From NCBI RefSeq assembly GCF_027925445.1, contig NZ_AP027149.1, positions 1,674,001 through 1,738,000 of the forward strand: DNA of 64,000 bases, given 5' to 3'. This DNA comes from Methylocystis bryophila (GTDB lineage: Bacteria > Pseudomonadota > Alphaproteobacteria > Rhizobiales > Beijerinckiaceae). Below, one piece after another: positions 36,212 through 44,014 of the stretch. Position numbers and translations under genes: made by a program. The notes beneath the pieces are model-generated. The model was not told the origin of the DNA. It saw only the letters and a program-made list of their open reading frames with translations, and searched no databases. Each line of letters starts with the position of its first letter. Positions within the stretch are counted from its first letter, which is position 1.

Positions 36212-36996
36212 GGGATTTGCGTGCGACGCCGCTTCTCGAACGTCTTTCGGCTCTGACCAAGTCCTGGCGTCTTTCGTCCCCCCTATCGCCGGAGATCCTT
36301 GCGGGTCTTTCGGCTCTGGCTAGGTCGAAGCGTCTCCCTTCCCCCCTCTCGCCGCTATTCCTGGCTCGCGTTTCGGCTTTCGCCAAGGCGAAGCGCCTTT
36401 CGCCCCTCATGCTGGCGACGTTGAGCTTGCTTTCCGTCACGACGACGCTCTCCGCGCTTTTCTTCCTACGCGCGCTGATCGGTTGGGATCTGGTTGCCCC
36501 TTCTGCGATCGCCGACTGGCGGCCCCCATCCGCATCCTTCCTCAATTCTTCCGAGTCGAAGGCTCCGCCCACGGACACCGAAACTTTAGCCCGGCCCGTC
36601 TTCGCAAAATCGAGGCGTCCCATCCCAAAGGCCGCCGCGACCCCGGCGCAAGAGACACAATCCGCGGGTCCGCCCCCCGCGGTGACGGTGCAAGCCCTCG
36701 TGCTCTCGAGCGGCGGGTGGCGCGCCTATCTCGCGGGCCGGGGCGACAATAAAGGCGATTGGTACCAGACCGGACAGATCGTCGATGGATGGACCATCTC
36801 GGAGATCCACGCCACCGACCTGACCTTGAAGAGCGGCGAGCGGACCGAGATTCTGTCGCTCTACCCCGAGACGCCGGCCTCGGCCGAAGGCGAGGCGAAG
36901 CCCTCGCCGCTGGGCGCGTCCGGGGCGCTGCGCGGCCCGCCAGGCCTTCCGCCAGGCCCGCCGCCGGTGGAGCCGAGGCTGGACAGACGGAGGTGA
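36208..36996 (+). CDS. GspC/GspN-like T2SS protein with an N-terminal tandem repeat
   Basis: 262 residues from GTG 36208, overlapping the gspM stop. Residues 7-70 hold three degenerate 21-22 residue units: LERLSALTKSWRLSSPLSP, LAGLSALARSKRLPSPLSP and LARVSAFAKAKRLSPLM. A membrane helix (LATLSLLSVTTTLSALFFLR) follows, then a disordered stretch and a homology-region-like domain: LVLSSGGWRAYLAGRG, WYQTGQIVDGWTISEIHATD and LTLKSGERTEILSLYP, as in GspC. A Pro/Gly tail ends it. GspC bridges the inner platform to the GspD secretin. The N-terminal repeats are not part of GspC proteins that I know. Confidence 0.75.
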   Translation: MRDLRATPLLERLSALTKSWRLSSPLSPEILAGLSALARSKRLPSPLSPLFLARVSAFAKAKRLSPLMLATLSLLSVTTTLSALFFLRALIGWDLVAPSAIADWRPPSASFLNSSESKAPPTDTETLARPVFAKSRRPIPKAAATPAQETQSAGPPPAVTVQALVLSSGGWRAYLAGRGDNKGDWYQTGQIVDGWTISEIHATDLTLKSGERTEILSLYPETPASAEGEAKPSPLGASGALRGPPGLPPGPPPVEPRLDRRR

Positions 36997-37004
36997 GAAG
37001 GCCG

Positions 37005-37032
37005 CGGAGCGCTTCGAGGCGACAGCGCTCCG
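37005..37032. terminator. Bidirectional terminator-like hairpin between the GspC-like gene and gspK
   Basis: Perfect 9-bp stem CGGAGCGCT/AGCGCTCCG around a 10-base loop, between two convergent gsp genes. Confidence 0.6.
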
Positions 37033-37066
37033 TCAACTTTTGCGGAATTCGTTCCAAAGACCGATT

Positions 37067-38059
37067 TTAAGGTTTGCAACTTTGCAGCGCATTCTGGCCG
37101 CTGCTGGCGGCGGCCCGCAATTCGGCGAGGTGGCGCGGGGCGCCGGCCCGCAGCTCATGCAGGACGAAGGGACCGTTGCCGGTCGGCCTGAAATCCACGA
37201 TCGCGTCCTTGGCGCCGACCTGTCCGTTCGCAGACAGCGTTTCCGCGTGAACGAGGAATGTCGAGGCGCCGCCGCCTTGACCCGCAGATTTGAAGGTTTG
37301 CGGAAAGCGCGCGTCGTTTCGGTCGAGATTATTGGGAAAAGGGTTTTGCTGGAAATCGCGAACATCTTCCGCCGAAAAACCGGCGAGCGCCGCAAAGAGC
37401 GCCGGTGGGGCGGCTTTCGGGTCGACGCCGGGTCGATAGGAATAAACGGTCGCCACGCGCAGGAGCTTGGAAAAAAGCGCCGGATCGACGCCCGTGACCT
37501 GATCAAGCTCCAAAGTGGTGGCAAAGAGCGCATGCTTGGCGTGAAACGGCCTGCCGGGATCGTCCGGCTCGTCTTTTTCAGCGCCCGTTCCGATGGGCGG
37601 CTGCGTGCGAAAATTTATGATCGCGTCGGTCAAGGCGTTCGCCGCGCTCATTTCCAGCCCCAGCCCAACGAACGTCGCGTTCAAGATTTGCGGAGTCGAG
37701 CTGTTGAGATCGATCTTGCCGCTCTCGTCCTCGATCGCGACGGCGACGGCTATTCCGTCCAGGGAGCAGAAAATGGGCTTGCCATCATGGACTGCCTGTT
37801 GATCGTGCTGCTCCTGCTCGGAAAGCAGCGATAAAATCGCCATGTTGACGGCGGCGTCGGCGGAAAAGCCCGCCTGCGCCGCGCCGGCGATGTTGGAAGC
37901 GGTCTTCAGGCGCAAGCTGCTCGTCGTCGCAAAGGACAAGATCAGCAAAGTGATGATGCTCAAGCCCCAAACGACGGTGACAAGGGCGAAACCCCGCTTG
38001 CGTCGCAGCGAAGGCGCTTTCGTCTGTGCCGGCGGCGCGCCGCTCTTTGAACGAAACAT
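37067..38059 (-). CDS. gspK: Type II secretion minor pseudopilin GspK
   Basis: About 330 residues from ATG 38059 (second of two adjacent ATGs; GAGG is 5 bases upstream). Basic leader ends KRG, then FALVTVVWGLSIITLLILSF without Glu5, which is normal for GspK. The large alpha domain shows IEDESGKIDLNSSTPQILNA, NALTDAIINFRT and ELDQVTGVDPALFSKLLRVA. It caps the pseudopilus tip with GspI and GspJ. It is convergent with the GspC-like gene. Confidence 0.9.
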   Translation of the reverse strand: MFRSKSGAPPAQTKAPSLRRKRGFALVTVVWGLSIITLLILSFATTSSLRLKTASNIAGAAQAGFSADAAVNMAILSLLSEQEQHDQQAVHDGKPIFCSLDGIAVAVAIEDESGKIDLNSSTPQILNATFVGLGLEMSAANALTDAIINFRTQPPIGTGAEKDEPDDPGRPFHAKHALFATTLELDQVTGVDPALFSKLLRVATVYSYRPGVDPKAAPPALFAALAGFSAEDVRDFQQNPFPNNLDRNDARFPQTFKSAGQGGGASTFLVHAETLSANGQVGAKDAIVDFRPTGNGPFVLHELRAGAPRHLAELRAAASSGQNALQSCKP

Positions 38060-38238
38060 CATCGCCTCGTCGCGCCGCTCGCTAGGAACAGAGGCGCGCG
38101 TTCCGCTTTTGACTGGCTTCGCCGGGAAGCAGGAATCCCAATCATGACCCAAGCAGCCAAGCCTTGATAGCTTTCTTTTCGTGACCTCGCCAGCGCTTGG
38201 GGCTCATGATGTCTCCTCACCGTGCCCCAAGGTGAGCA

Positions 38239-38826
38239 TTAGGCGGCCACAGGCCAGGTAGCCATGAATTGATCGATCATTTGTTGAATTTCCTTCCCAC
38301 TTGCACCCGAATGGGCTTCCACTGCGATGCCCCAGATCAGCGTCACGACGAGGCGGGCTGTGTCATCCGCTTTCCAATCGCCGGGAAGTCCGGTTTCGGT
38401 TTGCTGATCCGCCGAGAAGCGCTCTGTTAGGCGCGTGCGCAGAGCGGCGCGTCCTTGCGCCCACTCCGTGCGAAATGGGTGATCGTCGCAGATCGGCAGT
38501 GAGTTGTTGAGGATCAGGCAGCCAGGAGCGTGATCTGGACTAGTGTGAAGTTCGCCAAAGCCGGACAACAAGCGCTCCACGAGAGATCGCGAGTCAGTTT
38601 CCCGAAAGGCGCGCTCGACGATCTCGCCTTGACGCTCAAGATAGGCGTCGACGATCCGGCGAAACACACCGTCCTTACTGCCGAACGCGAAATAGAAGCT
38701 GGGCGCGCTGATCCCGATGGCCTTGGTCAGATCACCGATCGACGTCCCGTCATAGCCGCGGCGCCAAAACATGTCGGCCGCGATATTCAGCGCATGGTCA
38801 ATGTCGAATGTCCTGGGTCGCCCCAC
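38239..38826 (-). CDS. TetR-family repressor of the adjacent stress cassette
   Basis: About 195 residues from GTG 38826 (AGGAGAG 6 bases upstream), giving VGRPRTFDIDHALNIAADMF and the helix-turn-helix GYDGTSIGDLTKAIGISAPSFYFAFGSK (split here across two helices). The C-terminal ligand domain includes DHAPGCLILNNSL. It is divergent from the YciI gene, with a long palindrome between them (38845-38902), so it most likely represses that operon and itself. Confidence 0.85.
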   Translation of the reverse strand: MGRPRTFDIDHALNIAADMFWRRGYDGTSIGDLTKAIGISAPSFYFAFGSKDGVFRRIVDAYLERQGEIVERAFRETDSRSLVERLLSGFGELHTSPDHAPGCLILNNSLPICDDHPFRTEWAQGRAALRTRLTERFSADQQTETGLPGDWKADDTARLVVTLIWGIAVEAHSGASGKEIQQMIDQFMATWPVAA

Positions 38827-38844
38827 CCGCAGCTCTCCTGTAAT

Positions 38845-38902
38845 ATATCGGACGCTAAAGAATCGCTTGACGCCCGAGGCGGCATACTTTAGCGTTCGAT
38901 AT
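38845..38902. promoter_or_regulatory. Inverted repeat in the TetR-YciI divergent promoter (likely operator)
   Basis: Arms ATATCGGACGCTAAAG (38845-38860) and CTTTAGCGTTCGATAT (38887-38902) are reverse complements with one mismatch, 26 bases apart. Two sites this far apart suggest a pair of TetR dimers bound about 42 bp centre to centre. Confidence 0.7.
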
Positions 38903-38950
38903 AGAATGACGGCTCGCGATGCGCAAGCCGTCAAGTCCATGGGGGAAGCT

Positions 38951-39259
38951 ATGAAGCACTATCTGCTCGAAGGAAAACATCTGGTCCCGTTCGCCGAGTT
39001 GCAGAATCTCCTGCCGGAGCATCACGCCTACCTCCAAGCCGGCTATGACAGCGGCCACTTCCTGTTTTCCGGGCCACAAGCGCCACCGGACGGCGGCATT
39101 CTGGTCGCCCGTGCGAAGAATCGGGAGGAACTCGACGCGTTGCTCGCCTCCGAGCCGTTCGTCCGCGAAGGGAAGATGGTCTTTACCCGCGTGACCGAAT
39201 TCGACGCGGCGCAGTTCCAACCTTCGCTCTCAAGCTGGTTCTCCGGTTTGGCGGAGTGA
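38951..39259 (+). CDS. YciI-family protein
   Basis: 102 residues from ATG 38951 (GGGAAG just upstream). KHYLLEGKHLVPFAELQNLL, HHAYLQAGYDSGHFLFSGPQ and PPDGGILVARAKNREELDAL fit the YciI/YCII dimeric ferredoxin-like fold, with a conserved His-Asp pair. Enzymatic role unknown. First gene of a stress-type cassette followed by a glycosylase-like gene 3 bases on. Confidence 0.78.
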   Translation: MKHYLLEGKHLVPFAELQNLLPEHHAYLQAGYDSGHFLFSGPQAPPDGGILVARAKNREELDALLASEPFVREGKMVFTRVTEFDAAQFQPSLSSWFSGLAE

Positions 39260-39262
39260 GCC

Positions 39263-39961
39263 ATGCGAAGTTTCTCGGAAATCGTCGAACTCGCGTTGCA
39301 ATCCCATTCCCCCGAGGAAATGGCCATCGGGTTGCTGAGCCTACGTCCAAGGCCGCCCTCCGAAATTGCAAAGATGGGAGATGATCGCGTATTGGCGCTG
39401 ATGGCGCAGCGCATCTTCTCCGCCGGATTCTCCCGAAAAGTCATCGAAGCCAAATGGCCCTCCTTCGAGGAGGCTTTCTGGCGTTTCGCACCTGAGCGCT
39501 GCGCGGGGCTCGACGAGCCTGATCTTGACGAACTCTTGGCCAACAAGGCGATCGTCCGCAACGGCCCCAAGATCCTGGCTATTCGCGACAATGCTCGCTT
39601 CATTCTGGGACTTGCCAAGCAAAACGGTTCAGCGGCTCGCGCCTTCGCGCAATGGCCGGACGATCGATATTTCGAGCTCATCGATCTCTTGCGCCGCGAA
39701 GGCAGCCGTCTTGGCGGCGACACAGGCATGCGCTTCGTGCGCGATCTGGGCAAGCCAGCGCTAATCCTGACGAAGGACGTCAACGCCGCCCTTATCCGAG
39801 AGGGCGTGATCACCTCGCCGCCCACAAGCCGCAAGGCTCTCGAGGCCGTGCAGGCGGCTGCCAACGCTTGGGCGGCAGAAAGCGGGTTCAATCTAAGCGA
39901 AATCAGCCGCTACCTCGCCTGGAGCATCGGGCTCTCTGCAAGGGTGTCAGCGCACGTTTGA
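39263..39961 (+). CDS. DNA-3-methyladenine glycosylase I-like protein
   Basis: 232 residues. FSRKVIEAKWPSFEEAFWRF and IVRNGPKILAIRDNARFIL resemble the helix-hairpin-helix core of Tag glycosylases, which remove 3-methyladenine from DNA. It is longer than E. coli Tag (187 residues), and I cannot see its full zinc site, so the exact activity is uncertain. It is probably co-transcribed with the YciI gene. Confidence 0.7.
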   Translation: MRSFSEIVELALQSHSPEEMAIGLLSLRPRPPSEIAKMGDDRVLALMAQRIFSAGFSRKVIEAKWPSFEEAFWRFAPERCAGLDEPDLDELLANKAIVRNGPKILAIRDNARFILGLAKQNGSAARAFAQWPDDRYFELIDLLRREGSRLGGDTGMRFVRDLGKPALILTKDVNAALIREGVITSPPTSRKALEAVQAAANAWAAESGFNLSEISRYLAWSIGLSARVSAHV

Positions 39962-40008
39962 GCAGCACGCGGTCATTCACTGCACGGATGAAAAATCAGG
40001 AGCCTATC

Positions 40009-40696
40009 ATGTCCCTCAATGCGCAAATTCAAGATCTTGTAAAGGCGTTCCGCACGTCGTTTTCGCCAGAGCTGAACGCGCTGGTCGAGCGAGGCGCCGG
40101 TGAGATCAGCGCGATGCCGATCGTGGAGAATGCGCTCAAGGCAGGAGACAAGGCGCCCGAATTCAGCCTCCTGAATCACCATGGCGAGCCGCGAAGTCTC
40201 ATTGACTACCTGAAGACTGGCCCACTGGTGTTGACCTTCTATCGCGGGCTGTGGCGCCCCTACTGCAACCTCCAGCTCAACGCGTACAACAAGGGTTACG
40301 CCGACATCAAAGCGTTGGGCGCAAACCTCGTCGCCATTTCCTCGGAAGGTCCCCAATGGCGCCGAGGCCATCAAAGATTCCAACCTGCCGCAGGAGACCA
40401 AGGACACCATCATCGGCGCTCCAGACTTCGACGTTCTGCATGACGCCAATACCGAGGTCGCCAAGCAATTCGGCGTCGCTTTCGTCCTGCCTGAGACGCA
40501 CCGGCAACTGCTGCACACATTCAACGTGAACGTCGAAAAAGCTAACGGCGACAGCACCTATGCTTTCGCCGATCCCGCCACCTACATCATCGGTCGGGAT
40601 GGCGTTATCGCCTGGGCCTACATTCCCAACAACTATCGTAAGCGCGCCGAAGTCTCGGAGATTTTGAAGCAGCTTCGTCTGCTTGCGGCAAGGTAA
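40009..40696 (+). pseudogene. Frameshifted PrxQ/AhpC-TSA-type peroxiredoxin
   Basis: ATG 40009 with CAGGAG upstream begins a thioredoxin-fold peroxiredoxin (APEFSLLNHHGEPRSLIDYL, LVLTFYRGLWRPYCNLQLNA). The frame breaks at a CCCC run (40351-40354). Downstream, the next frame continues the same protein: NGAEAIKDSNLPQETKDT, FGVAFVLPETHRQLLHTFNV and YIIGRDGVIAWAYI, to TAA 40694. Removing one C restores a single reading frame. In addition the catalytic motif, normally RGxWCPYC, reads RGLWRPYC, so the peroxidatic Cys is Arg. Two independent lesions argue for a real pseudogene rather than a sequencing slip alone. Confidence 0.8.
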
Positions 40697-41152
40697 AGAA
40701 CGCCGCCTCGGAGCATGGAAGGCGCGGCGTCGCCAAAACAGCGAAGAGAGCGCCGTGTTCTCTGCGCCTCGAGCTGAGTGATCAAACGCGCTCTGCCTAA
40801 TGACAGCGCGAGATAAAATGACAGCGGATCGATATGACGACCAAACAACCGCTCGCAATCGTCGCCCGGCCGGATTACCGGTTGCAGTTTGCGGTTGAGA
40901 AGTCGTTCGGCCGCGGCGACACTGAGCCGTTGGCGCGCAATTTTGCAATCGACGTCATGTCACCACAATCCGAAGAGTCTCGCTCAACCGCACGCGTTTC
41001 CCGAGTTGGCGGCGGCGCGCCGCTTACAGTCAATCTCGGGACGCCAGCAGCGGCCAGAAGAAGAAAATCCGACAGCGCCGGATGTGCATCGATGAATGCC
41101 CGCGCTGCCGCCACCGTACCTCACCTGTCGCGCGTCGGAGAAACTCCAGGGG
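40697..41152. other. Intergenic stretch with no recognised gene
   Basis: About 456 bases after the broken peroxiredoxin. Frames on both strands were read; neither the 125-residue plus-strand frame from 40834 nor the minus-strand frames show a domain or ribosome site that I can support. Confidence 0.45.
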
Positions 41153-41725
41153 TCATTCGTCACCGGCGACGTATCGCTGTATCGTTTTGCCCACCTCGGC
41201 GACGATGAACTCGCGTGACATTGTGACGGCAGGCGGAAGCTTCAACACGTAGCGACAAAGCGCGAGGCCCAAGAGTTGGCTCGCCACCAGCCCCGCACGC
41301 TCCGCGGCATAAGCGTCGGCGCCCGCGTATTTGAGCGCCGGCATGACCTGGCTCTTGAAGAGCTCCCGTAGCTTCTTTGCGGCGTGTTCGTTCGACGCCG
41401 CAGAGCGCAGAAGGATTGCGAGGCCGCTATTGCCCCGTTCGCCCTCCCAAACGCGCAGAAAATGCCGCACCAAAGTCGTGCCGATCGCAGAGCGCTCAAC
41501 GGTTCGCAAGTCAGGCAGCATCAGATCGAAGGTAGCGACGCGCGCGAACAGCGCATCCTTGCTGTCGAAGTAACGGATGATCATGGCCGGATCGATACGG
41601 GCCAGGGCGGCTATGTCCCGAAGGGTCGTGCGTTCATAGCCATTCTTGGCGAACAGCGCCTCAGCGGCGGCAAGGATAGCGGCCTGGGTGCGTTCGGATT
41701 TCGTCTGTGTCGCCAAAACCTTCAT
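41153..41725 (-). CDS. TetR-family regulator
   Basis: 190 residues from ATG 41725. The N-terminal helix-turn-helix reads FAKNGYERTTLRDIAALARI followed by DPAMIIRYFDSKDALFARVA. The C-terminal domain (LVRHFLRVWEGERGNSGLAI) matches the TetR_C group often annotated for QacR/AcrR-like regulators. It is divergent from the HXXEE gene, with a palindrome in between at 41770-41795. The extra residues to 41782 overlap this operator and are not used. Confidence 0.85.
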   Translation of the reverse strand: MKVLATQTKSERTQAAILAAAEALFAKNGYERTTLRDIAALARIDPAMIIRYFDSKDALFARVATFDLMLPDLRTVERSAIGTTLVRHFLRVWEGERGNSGLAILLRSAASNEHAAKKLRELFKSQVMPALKYAGADAYAAERAGLVASQLLGLALCRYVLKLPPAVTMSREFIVAEVGKTIQRYVAGDE

Positions 41726-41769
41726 GCCGAATAATGCCAACGCGTGTTGACAAATGCAAGGCGCCCATG

Positions 41770-41795
41770 CATAAGTCACCATATGTTGACTTATG
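41770..41795. promoter_or_regulatory. Likely TetR operator
   Basis: CATAAGTCA and TGACTTATG are perfect inverted arms 8 bases apart. TTGACT in the right arm and TTGACA at 41747-41752 resemble -35 hexamers, so binding would block a promoter. Confidence 0.65.
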
Positions 41796-41835
41796 GGGCG
41801 GACGATAGGCCCAGAGACATCGAGGAGGGTTGCCC

Positions 41836-42486
41836 GTGAATCAGGCGTTAGCTGTTACCCCCCAATCGCTCACTGTGCGGGACTTCGCGATCGGAACGGG
41901 GATTGCCGTCGCCATGGCGGCTTTATTTGTGTGGTTAAGCTCGGGCTGGTCTTTAATCGCCACATTCATTCCTGGTGTCGTGTCAGCTTGGGCAGTCTTT
42001 TCATGGTTATACGCGCGCAGGATTGAATTGCCAGAAGCCGAGACATTCATTCCAGCTTTCTTCGTAGTGCTCGCGATTCAGTTTTTACATTTCAATGAGG
42101 AGTACATTACCGATTTCCGTAGCTTCTTTCCGGAGCTTTATGGCGGCGCCCCCTTTAGCGGCGCGCTCTTCGTCACTATCAATATGGTATCCTACAGCGT
42201 GTTCGCCATCGCATGCCTCGCAGTGTTTGCTTGGAGGCGCAGCTTCTTGCTTATGCCCGTGCTGTTCTTCGTGGTCTACGGAGCGATCGGCAACGCGATC
42301 TCGCACACGTTTTGGGTCATCGACGCCCAAGCCTATCGGCCGGGATTTGTGACGGCCCAGTTCTTTTGGCTCGCCGGCCCCTGGCTGTTGCGAAAGCTTC
42401 TGGGCAGCTGGCGCGCCACGGCAGTCGCCATCGCCGGTTTTGCTTCGATGCTCGTGCCGCTACTCAAATTGCTGGCGGTTCACTGA
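41836..42486 (+). CDS. HXXEE-domain integral membrane protein
   Basis: 216 residues from GTG 41836, 6 bases after GAGGAGGG. Six or seven hydrophobic helices with the signature HFNEE (H-x-x-E-E) in FLHFNEEYITDFRSFF and a second conserved His in NAISHTFWVID. The HXXEE family has no known function; metal binding is presumed from the motif. Divergent from its probable TetR repressor. Confidence 0.85.
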   Translation: MNQALAVTPQSLTVRDFAIGTGIAVAMAALFVWLSSGWSLIATFIPGVVSAWAVFSWLYARRIELPEAETFIPAFFVVLAIQFLHFNEEYITDFRSFFPELYGGAPFSGALFVTINMVSYSVFAIACLAVFAWRRSFLLMPVLFFVVYGAIGNAISHTFWVIDAQAYRPGFVTAQFFWLAGPWLLRKLLGSWRATAVAIAGFASMLVPLLKLLAVH

Positions 42487-42531
42487 GGGCAAAGCTGAGG
42501 GGAGCGCCTTTCGACGTCGGAAACTTCTGAC

Positions 42532-42822
42532 TTGCTAGCGCGTCGGCGAGATTCATTCAAAAAGCGGGTCGCCGATTTTCTGGTTACGCTCGATGGCGCG
42601 CGGAATGATATCGTTGATGTCTTCGCTAATAATACTGGCGACCATGTCGTCGCTCGTTAGATGTGCTCGGGCATCAATAATGGGATTTTCGGGCTCCCGG
42701 CAGATGGACGGCCTGTGCGTTTTTCCGGGATTGCGATCTGGCGCGTCGAGAACGGCAAGCTCGCCGAAGGCCGGATAGAACGTGCTGGTCTCGAAGCCTA
42801 CAGAGAATTGACTGGCGGTTAA
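42532..42822 (+). pseudogene. Broken NTF2-like/SnoaL (ester-cyclase-type) gene
   Basis: On the plus strand the frame reads VADFLVTLDGARNDIVDVF, then VVAR, a TAG stop at 42658-42660, then GINNGIFGLPADGRPVRFSG and IAIWRVENGKLAEGRIERAG to TAA at 42820. This matches the C-terminal two thirds of SnoaL-like proteins, where the stop stands at the usual Trp (VVARW), a TGG to TAG change. The N-terminal third is missing. The minus-strand 93-residue frame over the same bases is only its shadow. Confidence 0.65.
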
Positions 42823-42925
42823 TGTGTGGGGCACACTTCGCTTCTCCGCCCTTCTTTTGCTCGCGACCAGAAAAGGGAAACGCCGTAGATGCGAGCGCCA
42901 TTCTGCGCAATGCTGAGTTAGGCGA

Positions 42926-43270
42926 TCACGTCACAGCAAAAAAGCCCGTAATGCGCGCCAGCTTGCCGTCGTCACTGAGCTCGGCAAAGCTGACGCCGGT
43001 CCCGATGACCGATTTGTCGCCGCCCACCATGTTCCACTGGGCGAGCGTTCGGCCATGGTGGCCCGCCGCTTCTCGAATTTCGAATCCCGCGCCGGGCAGG
43101 TTGGTTTGGAAACCCGCCATATATTCAGAAAACGCGGGGATGCCGGTGAGTGTGACATGAGGGTCGGTGTAGCTGACTTCCGCAGCGACCGTTTCGGCCA
43201 AGCGGCCTAGCCGCTCGGTCTCAGGCATGGACCAGCTCTCAGCATATCGATCCCATAGCGCCTTGGTCAT
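42926..43270 (-). CDS. NTF2-like (SnoaL) protein
   Basis: 114 residues: an N-terminal helix MTKALWDRYAESWSMPETER, VSYTDPHVTLTGIPAFSEYM and the final strands WNMVGGDKSVIGTGVSFAEL and LARITGFFAV, a standard NTF2-like cone fold. A small-molecule isomerase/cyclase or binding role is possible. Its start overlaps the stop of the TetR gene upstream (ATGA), so they form one operon. Confidence 0.8.
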   Translation of the reverse strand: MTKALWDRYAESWSMPETERLGRLAETVAAEVSYTDPHVTLTGIPAFSEYMAGFQTNLPGAGFEIREAAGHHGRTLAQWNMVGGDKSVIGTGVSFAELSDDGKLARITGFFAVT

Positions 43271-43836
43271 AGTCGTCCTTTCAAGTTGTCGAACTCAAAC
43301 GCGATCATCTCGGCCAGCCGGTCTTTGGGATAGCCGCAGCGAATCAACACGAGCACGCCCTGGTAAAGCGCGAGCAGTCGGCGAGCGGCCGGTCTGGCGT
43401 CGCCGCTTTCGGGCGATAGCCGTTCGAGGACCGCGGCAAAGGCGTCTTCCTGCGCCTGAAATCCGCGACGCAGATCGACGAGCGCTTCGGATTGCCCAGG
43501 CCCCAGTTCGACCGCCGTATTGGTCAGTAGGCAGCCATAGGATCCACCGCCGGGCTCGTCGAGCAGCGTCATGAAGAGATCCCGCAACCCCGCGAGGGGA
43601 TCTTGCTGCGCCAAGTGCTCGGTCAAGCGTCCGCTGACGACCGTGTCGACGTAACGCGCCAGCGCCAACCGGAAGATTGCCTCCTTGTCGCCGAAGCTGT
43701 TGTACAGGCTGCCCGACGAAAGGCCTGTTGCGTTCTCAAGCGCTTTGATCGAAGTCCCGCCAAACCCGGTATGGCGGAAGGCTTCGACTGCGGCGTCGAG
43801 CGCGGGGTTGACTTCAAATTCGATAGGGCGGGGCAT
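43267..43836 (-). CDS. TetR-family regulator
   Basis: 189 residues: MPRPIEFEVNPALDAAVEAF, then the helix-turn-helix GGTSIKALENATGLSSGSLY followed by NSFGDKEAIFRLAL. The C-terminal domain has GGGSYGCLLTNTAVELGPG, typical of TetR_C_16-like repressors. It leads the operon with the NTF2-like gene. An AT-rich palindrome lies just upstream (43847-43881). Confidence 0.87.
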   Translation of the reverse strand: MPRPIEFEVNPALDAAVEAFRHTGFGGTSIKALENATGLSSGSLYNSFGDKEAIFRLALARYVDTVVSGRLTEHLAQQDPLAGLRDLFMTLLDEPGGGSYGCLLTNTAVELGPGQSEALVDLRRGFQAQEDAFAAVLERLSPESGDARPAARRLLALYQGVLVLIRCGYPKDRLAEMIAFEFDNLKGRL

Positions 43837-43846
43837 CAGGGCTCAT

Positions 43847-43881
43847 TCTAAATTGCTGATTCTAAAATACGTGATTTAGAA
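43847..43881. promoter_or_regulatory. Likely TetR autoregulatory operator
   Basis: TTCTAAAT (43847-43854) and ATTTAGAA (43874-43881) form perfect inverted arms 19 bases apart; a further ATTCTAAAAT lies between them. The AT content is unusual here. Confidence 0.6.
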
Positions 43882-44014
43882 CCAACCGTCAACCCACAAT
43901 GCGCCCTGTCTCTGGTTGGCGTCGAACCCCAGCCGCGCGGCGGGTCGAATCTTGCAGCCTTCGCACGCCCCGTGCGGCGCTATTCGGCCTCGCAAATATC
44001 AGACGCCGAATACC

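Noticed and set aside
40834..41208. Plus-strand 125-residue frame after the broken peroxiredoxin
   Set aside because: No domain, weak ribosome site, Arg/Ser-rich composition and overlap with the end of a TetR gene.
42553..42834. Minus-strand 93-residue frame
   Set aside because: The plus strand encodes a recognisable NTF2-like C-terminus, so this is the shadow of a pseudogene.
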